NCBI GenBank assembly: GCA_949592205.1
Contig: CATIUR010000004.1
Coordinates: 67,367,837 to 67,431,836, forward strand
Direction of reading: 5' to 3'
Source of the DNA: Helichrysum umbraculigerum
Taxonomy: Eukaryota > Streptophyta > Magnoliopsida > Asterales > Asteraceae
DNA: 64,000 nt
The translations under genes and the position numbers were made by a program. Of this stretch, positions 35,569-45,734 are shown piece by piece; positions within the stretch are counted from its first letter, which is position 1; every line of letters starts with the position of its first letter. The notes beneath the pieces were generated by a model. It saw only the letters and a list, made by a program, of their open reading frames with translations. It was not told the DNA's origin and searched no databases.

Positions 35569-36446
35569 GTCTCCCACTTGGACAATTCATCAACTACTGT
35601 TGGTCTAAGCCTATCCATTAACTAAGCAGAGAGTGTCATCCAACGCAACTGCCGAACTCTGATTCTTATCTTAGAGTTAGCCCTTTAGATAAGTGATCAA
35701 CTATTCCTTTGTTCTACTGATATCGTATGAATCGAGACATGGATTTTAATCAATCTCAAGATTCATAATTAGTTTTCTGATTTCCGATTACATTGACTTT
35801 ATGAGACTATTGAACTATCAACTTAGTCTCGGCCAGGCCCATCACTTATAGTCAATCTTTAATCATCAGAGGGCCCAAATATCGTTTTTCCCATTAGGCG
35901 AAAAGGAACAAATAAATTTTGACTACATAGCACTAGTCAACTCATCATGTCATACCTAGCATACCCTTTATAACTGGCAGTTACGCACAGCGGTTAAGTA
36001 GGCTAAAGTATAACAGACTTGAAAAACTAGGAACTCAATGTATCTCCATTTTAAGAATAGGGGATATTATCATCTCAGAGTTACTCGTGATTTCAATCCA
36101 TGAAGTAACTTCCATGAGTGCGGGTCTCTCCTATACTTAAATCCCCATTAAGTACCCATGAGTGTTGCAGCAATCTCCATGCAATGTCTAATCTCCATAG
36201 ACAATCTACTAACACTCCATGACAGTCTTGATTCACCACTTACTTCCAGGGGTGTGAACGACTGAGGAGGTTTGAATAAAAACTGTTTTACTCGGGAAGT
36301 GGTGTCTAAACATGCAAAACAGAAACACAATGACAAACAATAGTAAATGGTAGAACTCCTTCCAATAAATAAATCTCCATTATTTAATCACCAAGTCTAT
36401 ATCAATTTCCATCATTGTTTACAATGTTTCAAAATCAAACTAACAA
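35569..36446 (-). other. 3' interior of copia element G, non-coding
   Basis: Begins with the purine tract of G and ends at the RNase H stop. The small frames do not resemble known proteins. Confidence 0.6.
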
Positions 36447-37616
36447 CTAAAACTTTACATTATCTCTTAAGCCTATGCTCCTAGCATGCTCATCATGTTT
36501 AGACTTTCCAAGTGGCTTTGTGAACGGATCAGCCGGATTATCTTCTGATCTTATACTCTTCACAATCACGTGTCCTTCTTTGACTTTTCTTCGAACAAAA
36601 TGGTATTTTCTTTCAATGTGCTTTGACTTTCCGTGATCTTTGGGTTCTTTACTCAAGGCGACCGCACTTTCGTTATCACATAATATTTCAATGGCGTCTT
36701 GAACCGTTGGTACAACTCCAAGATCTCCAATGAAATTCTTAATCCATATAGCTTCCTTTGAAGCCTCGCAAGCCGCTATGTACTCAGACTCGCACGTTGA
36801 GTCTGCCACCGTATCTTGCTTGGAACTTTTCCATGTCACCGCTCCCCCATTCAGTAGGAATACCCAACCAGACTGTGAACGACTATCATCTCTGTCTGTT
36901 TGGAAACTTGCGTCACTCTAACTTCCTCTTTTCCACCATAAACTAAGAACCTGTCTTTAGTATTTCTCAAATACTTAAGAATATTCTTTACAGCTGTCCA
37001 ATGACCTTCACCAGGATTCTGCTGATGTCGACTCACTAAGCTCAAAGCAAATGAGACATCAGGCCTCGTACACGTCGTGGCATACATGATCGATCCTATA
37101 GCAGAAGCATATGGGACTCGACTCATTCGACCCGATTCTTCCTTAGATTTCGGACAAAGATCCTTACTGATCTTTATGCCATGATGTAAGGGTAGATTCC
37201 CTTTCTTAGAATTCTCCTTACTTATCTAAGTATGTGTCCTGGCTAAGTCCTATGAGACGTCTCGACCTATCTCTATAAATTTTTATACCAAGAATATATG
37301 CTGCATCTCCCAAGTCTTTCATAGCGAAACATTTTCCCAACCAATCCTTTACACTTTGTAATGTTGGGATATCGTTTCCTATGAGTAGTATATCATCCAC
37401 ATATAATACTAGGAAGACTACAACACTCCCACTGAACTTGACATATATACAGGACTCATCTTCACTTCTAGAAAATCCAAACTCTGTGACTTTCTCATGG
37501 AAGCAAAGATTCCAGCTACGAGAGGCTTGTTTAAGTCCATAAATAGCCTTTTGAAGCTTGCACACTCTATTAGGATACTTTGCATCTTCAAAACCTTCCG
37601 GTTGTGCCATGAACAC
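36447..37616 (-). pseudogene. Copia element G: RT C-terminal half and RNase H, frameshifted
   Basis: The RT part (37616 to about 37230) has YGLKQASRSW and the catalytic YVDD. After SQDTYLDK a deletion of a few codons shifts the frame; coding sense resumes with KSKEESGRMSRVPYASAIG and LSLVSRHQQNPGEGHW (36851-37126). A second small deletion near 36905 shifts frame again. RNase H then reads TWKSSKQDTVADSTCESEY and ends at 36447. The N-terminal half of the same gene is at 48284-49903, separated by element D, which inserted inside the RT domain. The gene is dead through two deletions and two insertions. Confidence 0.9.
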
Positions 37617-40165
37617 TGTAACACCCCCAAATTTAGTGATTTGCGGAAGCATACTTTGGGTGTTACTAATCAATATACAAAGCACAAGATATACAGCAAA
37701 CGACCTCTAAATGAGACGTTTTGTAAAATAATTACATTTCATAATTTAATTCGTTTGAAAACATATAGTTTTCTTTACAAAAATATGTAAGCCTAGAGTC
37801 CGCGTATGTGACGGGAGATTCTATTACATAACCATAGTTACAAAAGATAATGCCATAGAATCTCCGTTAAATGCAGTTTGGAAATCATGCGACTCTAGCT
37901 AATAATCCTGGAGTGATCCTACTCCGTAAGTGTACCTGAGAATACATGCTAAAAAGGGTCAACCAAAAGGTTGGTGAATCTCACAGGTTTATCAGTAAAT
38001 AATCAGTTTGAACACAAGATTTCATCAGTAGTGCCCGTAGGCGTATATCAAGTATTTGCAAATCTCGCAAAAGTAAAGTAATCAAGTTATACCATTGCCA
38101 TGAGGCTCATAATCGAAGCTTAACCCGTAAATAATCAGTTGCTCCCGTGACATGCTCATAAATGAGCAAGCATAAGTAAACGAAATAATAGTCGCCCGTT
38201 TATACATAACGGTTCGTGGTAGCGCTACTACCCCGGGCGGGGAGGGTCATTTCCCTAATGGATCCATTAACTACTGTTCGCGCTTAAGTACATAACTAAC
38301 GATATATGATGGAGAGACTTCAGTAAATAGTAAGTAACTCATGCAATTCCGTTTGGTATAGTAAACAGTTTAGCACTTGTGTTCAAGAAAAATCAGTAGC
38401 ATGTATCTCCCCCAATAAGTTAAAACAGTAAAAGTGGGGCCGTAAGACTCACCTGAGTCTTTGCAAGTGCGTTTATATCAATAAACGAGTAAGTAATATC
38501 AACAGTTGGTTCTCCGAACCCGTAACCTCCAAATGCCTAAACACGTAATGTCAAGTAAGTAGATGTCTCGCACGATCATCTAGGCTAGTTGTTCATACAA
38601 CCCAATGTGTCCGAATGTTGGTTCGTTATCGTTTGTATAAAAGTGTACGACCCGTTGGTGACGAGTTTGCAATAATAAACTTTAAGTATTATTATCAAAT
38701 TATCGATGTTTTTCACTTACAAAAGTGTCCCAAAGTGTTTCCTAAGTCGTATCGTATAAGGATTTGAAGTTGTAAAAGTTGGACACTTAGTGAAATTTTA
38801 GTTAGACAACCTGCTGTTTTATGCGACACTATATGCGTCACTTATGTGTTCTATGCGTCACTTATGTGTTCTATGCGTCACTTATGGAGTGTCGGGTATT
38901 GGTGTCAGTTTGAGAGTATGCGTCACTGAGATAGTGTCGTGTATCAGCTTATGCGTCACTTATGAAGTGACGGGTTCCGTAACATAGCGGCACTCAAGAA
39001 GTGTCGTGTAAAATAGAAGATTCTGAGATTTAGGCGTCACTAAGGGAGTGACGGTAACAAGTGTCGGGTTAAGGTTCTAGGCGTCACTAGAGTAGTGTCG
39101 GGCAAGAGTGTCGTATAAAAGTTTGGTTTCGATCATAGGCGTCACTAAAGCAAGTGACGCTAGTAGTGACGGATATTGAAAATGCGTCACTTAGGTAGTG
39201 ACGGGAAAAGAGGGCTTATGCGACACTTAGTCAGTGTCGCACGAAGTGACGCATATCTGGGTTCATCAGTGCGTCACTTACGTCTGATCGACGGATTTTG
39301 AGCCAAAAACATGTTTTCGGGTTTCCGTTTGGTCCGATTCTTTTACCCAACCCTTATATGAACATAATAAGCCTATAGAAACCATAAACTAGTAAAAATG
39401 ATCAAAAACGAGAGATGTCGGGATTTGTCGGAAACTTACAAAACGCCGAAATGAAATTCCGGAAAGATAGCGTTGTAGATCGGGATGCGGTGGTCGTTTA
39501 TTTCCAAAGGGCCGATGAAATCCAAGTGCGTTTAGTGGTAGTATTTTGTGAATTAGTGAGAATGGTGGAGGTGGTGGTGATTTAGAGAGAAAGTAAGAAA
39601 GAGAGAGTAAGAGAGAGAAAGAGATAGGTGATGAATGAGGGAAAAAGAGAGAGAGGAGGGGGTTTTGATGAACCTCCCCCACTTTCAGTCTCCGCTCCGC
39701 GCTCCGGGTGGTGTTCGTTTTCTCCGTCGTTTTTCGTTAAATAACTATTTTAAATATTACTGGTGCGTTTTAAAAATACAATTTATTACGCGGTATTTTA
39801 TTTAAATGTTCTACTAATCGATTTATATTTGAGTTATAAAATGTATGTTATTTTATTTAGTTGCGCGTTTTAACATTTTAAATTGTGTAACTTTCTGATC
39901 GTGCAATACGACTAAATACGAAATATTATTATAATAATACTTTTGACATGACAATGTTATTTATTAAAATTGGTCACCAACGTCCGTATTAAATTGAATC
40001 GAAATACATTCGATTTAGATTGCGTACGATTTAACCAAATCGCATTTCGTATATATTCAACAATATATATAATTCGATACATTAATTAGCCTAACACAGA
40101 ACTAATTACATGTATAAAAAAAAGAATTAGGCACTAATTCTATTCCTAATTTGCCGGTTGTTACA
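37617..40165 (-). repeat. 3' LTR of element D
   Basis: Starts (minus strand) TGTAACAACCGGC at 40165 and ends GGGGGTGTTACA at 37617. It contains the GCGTCACT/AGTGACGC array at about 38822-39275, a donor-like GTAAGT (39434-39439 region) and CAG/GTGAGT near 38450. Confidence 0.95.
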
Positions 40166-40180
40166 TTCTCCCCCTGTTAA
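40166..40180 (-). other. Polypurine tract of D
   Basis: On the minus strand AACAGGGGGAGAA touches the 3' LTR; same as in element A. Confidence 0.85.
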
Positions 40181-40199
40181 AAGAATTTCGTCCCGAAAT

Positions 40200-43100
40200 T
40201 TAAGTCGAAGTCACGTTAGGGGTAGAATCGGTGAATAAGTGGGGATACTTGAGTCGTATTTGGTCTTCCCGTTCCCAAGTGAATTCTGGACCGCGCCGCG
40301 AATTCCACCTGACTTTGACGATTGGAATACGACTTTGTTTCAGTTGTTTGACCTCACGGTCCATAATTTCGACGGGTTCCTCAACGAAATGAAGTTTGTC
40401 ATTGATGCGAATTTCGTCAAGGGGTATAATAAGTGTCTCGTCAGATAAACATTTCTTTAAGTTAGAAATGTGAAAAGTAGGGTGCACGCTGCTGAGTTCA
40501 GAGGGCAGCTGCAGTCTATATGCCACTGGACCTATCCTCTCGAGGATCTCAAAAGGTCCAATGTACCTGGGGTTTAATTTTCCGCGTTTGCCGAATCGGA
40601 TTACGCCTTTCCAAGGCGATACCTTTAAGAGTACTCGATTCCCAACTTGGAACTCGAGTGGCTTGCGTCTCACGTCAGCATAGCTTTTCTGACGATCACG
40701 CGCGGCTTTGAGTCGGTTTTGGATTTCAACGATTTTCTCTGTGGTTTCATGTATAAGTTCAGGACCAGTGAGTTGACTATCCCCCACTTCAGTCCAACAG
40801 ATCGGTGATCGGCACTTACGACCGTATAGTGCCTCAAAAGGTGCAGCCTTAATGCTGGCGTGATAGCTGTTGTTGTATGAGAATTCGCACAACGGTAGAT
40901 GTCTTTCCCAATTTGTACCGGAATCCACTACGCAGGCTCGTAGCATGTCTTCCAGTGTCTGAATAGTTCGTTCGCTCTGGCCATCGGTCTGAGGATGGTA
41001 CGCGGTACTCATATCGAGACGGGTACCCAGTGATTTCTGGAGTGATTGCCAGAAGCGAGATGTGAATCGAGCATCCCTGTCAGAGATAATCGAGATAGGG
41101 ACACCATGTTGGCAAACGATTTCTTTGATGTAAATTTGTGTAAGGCGTCCCATTTTGTCAGTTTCTCTGATTGCCAAGAAATGAGCCGATTTGGTGAGAC
41201 GATCGACGATCACCCAAATGGTATCGCAACCGCTCGCCGATTTAGGTAGTTTGGTTATGAAATCCATGGTAATTTGCTCCCATTTCCATTGAGGAATTTC
41301 AGGTTGTTGGAGCAGTCCGGAAGGTCTTTGGTGCTCGGCCTTGACCTTGGAACAAGTTAAGCATTTGCTGACGTACAAAGCAATGTCAGCTTTCATATTC
41401 GGCCACCAGTAAAACTCCTTGATGCCGTGATACATTTTGTCGGATCCCGGGTGGATAGAATATTTGGACTTGTGAGCTTCATCCATCACTAAGTCCCGAA
41501 GGTTTCCGAAATTAGGCAACCAGATTCGGTTTGAGAAATACCTAATTCCGTTGGGTCTGATCTCGAATTGTTTATCCATGCCTCGCAAGGCCTCGTTCTT
41601 GAAGTTATCGGGTTTCAGGGCTTCGAGTTGGGCAAGGTGTATTTGGGTGGTGAGGTCGTTATGAATGGTAATACTGAGTGCTCGGACTCGAAGTGGTTTT
41701 GTTCGTTCTTTACGGCTGAGAGCATCAGCAACCACATTTGCTTTGCCCGGATGATATTTGATCTCGCAGTCGTAATCGGTGAGTAATTCAACCCATCTAC
41801 GTTGCCTCATGTTAAGATCTTTCTGGTTGAAAATGTGTTGGAGGCTTTTGTGGTCGGTGAATATAGTGCTGCGGGTACCATAAAGATAATGTCTCCAGAT
41901 TTTTAAGGCGAACACCACGGCCCCTAGCTCGAGGTCGTGAGTCGTGTAGTTTTTCTCGTGAACTTTAAGTTGTCTGGAGGCATAAGCAATGACCTTATCT
42001 CGTTGCATCAGCACGCAACCGAGACCTTGGTGGGAAGCATCGCAGTATACCACGAAGTCATCGGTGCCTTCGGGTAGTGATAGAATAGGTGCACTGCAAA
42101 GCTTAGATTTCAACAGTTGAAATGCCGACTCTTGTTTATCGGTCCAATCGAATTTCTTTTCCTTCTGAGTCAGCACGGTGAGGGGTTTGGCAATTTTTGA
42201 AAAGTTTTCGATGAAGCGGCGGTAGTAACCGGCCAATCCCAAAAATTGGCGTACCTCGGTGGGAGTGGTTGGAACTTGCCAATCCTTGATTGCCTCGATT
42301 TTTGACGGGTCTACATGAATTCCCTGACTGTCGATAACGTGTCCAAGGAATTGAACGGTGTTTATCCAGAACTCACACTTAGAAAATTTGGCGTAAAGCT
42401 CCTCGTGTCTAAGTAGTTCTAGGATGGTTCTGAGGTGTTGTGCGTGTTCTTGTTCGTTTCGCGAATAGATAAGGATGTCATCGATAAAAACAATGACAAA
42501 CTTGTCGAGGTATGGTTTGCACACCCGATTCATAAGGTCCATGAATACAGCCGGTGCGTTGGTTAGGCCAAAGGGCATTACTTGAAATTCGTAGTGCCCG
42601 TAACGGGTTCTGAATGCGGTTTTTGGGATGTCAGCATCGCGAACACGCAACTGATGATAACCTGATCGAAGGTCAATCTTTGAATAACAGCTTGATCCTT
42701 GAAGTTGATCGAACAGATCATCGATTCGGGGGAGTGGGTATCGGTTCTTGACGGTTAGTTTGTTCAACTCTCGGTAGTCAATGCACATTCTGAATGAACC
42801 GTCTTTCTTTTTGACAAATAAGATTGGAGCTCCCCAAGGTGAAGAACTCGGTCTAATGAATCCTCTATCCAAGAGTTCCTGTAACTGAGTGGACAACTCC
42901 TGAAGTTCGGATGGGGCTAGGCGGTACGGTGCTCGGGCCACCGGTGCGGCACCCGGCACGAGATCAATCGAGAACTCAACCTGTCTAGGTGGAGGTAAAC
43001 CAGGTAGTTCTTCGGGAAAGACTTCGGGAAAGTCTCTAACGATTGGCACATCTTCAAGTCGCTTCTCCTCCGACTTTTTCTCCGTGATGTGCGCGAGTAT

Positions 43101-44621
43101 TGCTGGGTAACCCTTTCTCAGAAATTTTCGGGTCTTTAAACAGGAGATTAAGTTTAATCTTGACCCACCGGTCTCCCCCTGTATGATCAAGGTATTACCG
43201 GCGGCGAGAGGAATTCGGACGATTTTATCATGGCAAACAATTTCGGCCCGGTGCTTGGACAACCAGTCCATACCCACGATGATATCAAAACTTCCTAGTT
43301 CAACAGGCATTAGATCGATTGAGAAGGTTTCGTTTGCTAGGTTTAAAGTGCAATTAGGTATCACACTACTGGTTTCTATGAGTTTACCATTTGCGAGTTC
43401 TACTGTGTACTTAACATCTAAGGCCGCGGGGGTGATATCAAGTAGTGGGCAAAACTCATCAGATATGAAACTTTTATCAGCACCGGTATCAAATAATACT
43501 GAAGCAGTAAGATCGTTGAGAAGAAACGTACCCGTTACAACATTCGGGTCTTCCCTAGCTTCCCCAGCTTTGATGACAAATGCTCTGCTACGAGCTGGGT
43601 TGTTGTTCCGTTTGTTGCTGTTGTTGTTGTTGTTGTTGTTTCTCTGCTTAGGGCAATTATTCTGAAAATGCCCGGGACTTCCGCACCCATAACAAGTCTT
43701 CGGGGTACTGGTGTTTCGACAATCCTTGGCCAGATGCCCAAAGCGTTTGCAGTTTGTGCAAGGGCAGGAACCGTCGTGGTGACGATTGCATTTGGAACAG
43801 TAGGGCCTGCTTCCAACGTACCCTTTCCTTTCAGAAGTGCCAGATGAATAAGCCCTAAGGGGCTCAGGCTTTCGGTTGGTGATTTGGTTGGATGAGTTGA
43901 GGTTTCCTTCCCACTTTCATTTGTTGTTTGCAGGTGGGGCTGAAGTTGTGTTACGGCGAACAGCGTTTGCCGTGAGTTCATGGGCCATACGGATGGCGTT
44001 CTGGATAGTACCTGGTTTGGATGAAGTCACCAGGTCCTGAAGTTTTTCGGGTAATCCATCAACGTATTTCTCGATCCTCTTATACTCAGGATCGACCATG
44101 GTTGGGCACAGAAGTGCCAGCTGGTGGAAACGGTTGGTGTAACCGGTGATATCATTACCTTGCATCTTATGGTTCCAGAATTCCAGCTCCAGTTGTTTCA
44201 GTTCATCCCTGGGGCAATACTCACCCCTTAACATCTCCTTCAACTCCTCCCACGGGAGTTTGTAAGCATCGGCAACGCCCACAGTTTGGGCATAGGTGTT
44301 CCACCACGTGAGTGCGGTGTCGGTAAAAGTACTAACAGAGAACTTAACTTTGTCCCCCTCCGCACAGTTGCAGATAAGAAATACCGATTCAACTTTCTCG
44401 ATCCAACGTATCAGACCAATAGCTCCCTCGGTACCTGCAAAGTTTAGAGGTTTGCAGTTCTGGAAGTCCTTGTAAGAACAAGGTTTAGCAGCAGAGGTTT
44501 CAGCGGCATCGCTGTTTCTCGAGGAATTTGGTGGTGTATTCCGAGCCAAGGCTTCAGTAACAGCCTGGGTTATAAGGGAGGTAATCTGGGCATCGGTGTA
44601 TGGTCGTGTCTTTGGCGGCAT
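40200..44621 (-). pseudogene. gag-pol: Gag-pol of gypsy element D, one in-frame TGA
   Basis: A single frame of about 1473 codons from ATG 44621 to the stop at 40200. It is interrupted once, by TGA at 43917-43919, after 234 residues of capsid region and before the zinc knuckles. The other parts match A in order: CCHC motifs (CTNCKRFGHLAKDC, CYGCGSPGHFQNNC), protease DTGAD, RT with FIDD, RNase H, integrase with HHCC and DDE motifs, and chromodomain-like tail. The stop falls where A has an Arg codon. It therefore looks like a recent C-to-T change, although a regulatory read-through stop cannot be excluded. Without read-through the product would be a truncated Gag lacking nucleocapsid. Confidence 0.92.
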
Positions 44622-44902
44622 GATTCTTCAATAAAAGAAATGAAGATACATGAGATTTTGTATGAACTTGTAATTGTCACAGATGTACATGTATAAAAGC
44701 AGTAATACATAACATCAACATGGAAAATGACAATTAATGTGAGTTGAGATAACAAGTGATATTTGATAGATAAAGTGAGTTTAAAAGTTACATCCTACAG
44801 GGATATTACAAAAGGTGTCGGGAATTGTTACATCCGACTAGTTTATAGAGTAGCGCTAGATAGTCCTTAGATTACAAGATAGATTACAAGACAAAGGCTA
44901 CG

Positions 44903-45412
44903 CTAGTCTTGTAGATTAATTTGTTCCATTAGCGCGACAAGGCGGTCCACGGTTTCTGCTAGTCGGTTGGTTTGCCTGGCATTGTCTTCAACCAAGGCCA
45001 GTCGTTGTGCTAGTGTTCGCGAGTGATCCGCAGTCTCCTGTGAACGCTGTTCACATTCTTCTAATCGGTTTCTTACAAGTTCATCCGCACCTAATTCGGC
45101 GGTCATGGAATCCTGAATTATGCTTACAGAGAGGTTGGTATCCTCTTGTTCTCGCTGTAGTTGTGATATGCGGTCAAGAGCTTGACGAAGCAGGTAGGTC
45201 ATTCGGTGTTGTTCCAGTTCCAGGTTTTCGAGTCTTTGTTCCTGACGGCGGAATTGGGTAGCCAATACTGGCAACGTGAGATGTGCCGAGTTCTGAGAGT
45301 TATGTACAGGATAAGGGCTGGTTCGAGGTGACCTTGTGTTCCTCCTGGCTACTCGTGGGTTCCGTGACCCACGTGAGTGAGAGTGTGTCAGATTAGGTGG
45401 TGTGTTTGCCAT
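44903..45412 (-). CDS. ORF0: coiled-coil protein encoded upstream of gag in element D
   Basis: A 169-residue frame with its own ATG, in the same sense as gag-pol and between the primer site and gag. The N-terminus (about 1-45) is basic and Ser/Arg/Pro-rich (SRGSRNPRVARRNTRSPR). The rest is rich in Leu, Glu, Gln and Arg with heptad-like spacing (residues about 55-165, for example RLENLELEQHRM), so a long coiled coil is likely. No domain is recognised. A pyrimidine stretch ending CCACAG lies two bases before the ATG, a good splice acceptor. A start vestige survives in element A. Role unknown; oligomerisation or nucleic-acid binding are guesses. Confidence 0.7.
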   Translation of the reverse strand: MANTPPNLTHSHSRGSRNPRVARRNTRSPRTSPYPVHNSQNSAHLTLPVLATQFRRQEQRLENLELEQHRMTYLLRQALDRISQLQREQEDTNLSVSIIQDSMTAELGADELVRNRLEECEQRSQETADHSRTLAQRLALVEDNARQTNRLAETVDRLVALMEQINLQD

Positions 45413-45718
45413 TCCTGTGGCAGAGTGTAAGTAAGACGAGGCTAATATATATATACATATATCATATCCAGCCTAGTGTCTAGCACGTATCAAGCAATGG
45501 TCCGGTTCTCTCGTGGTCAGAGTCAACTAACGCATTCCTGTTCGACACAACCATTTCAGACCTCTCATCATCTTCCCTTAATTGTACATAGTTGATCAAG
45601 CTATGTTAAATTAAAGTCGTATGATGAAATTCCTGAACCAATCATGCCTAATAAGGAAATACTGCCTAATGGTCATAGTCTAGGCCCACTAAATGCAACC
45701 TAGTTCACTATAACCTTA

Positions 45719-45731
45719 GGCTCTGATACCA
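45719..45731 (-). other. Primer binding site of D (initiator tRNA-Met)
   Basis: TGGTATCAGAGCC on the minus strand, three bases inside the 5' LTR; identical to the site in element A. Confidence 0.92.
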
Positions 45732-45734
45732 ATC

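Noticed and set aside
39389..39682. 97-residue minus-strand frame in the LTR of D (also at 47507-47800)
   Set aside because: It covers the CT-rich leader and the conserved block before the first donor site; Ser/Leu/Pro content reflects CT richness, and no relative shows a conserved protein.
43535..43981. 148-residue frame overlapping gag-pol of element D
   Set aside because: It is in another phase over the zinc-knuckle region; the true Gag frame continues on both sides of the single TGA.
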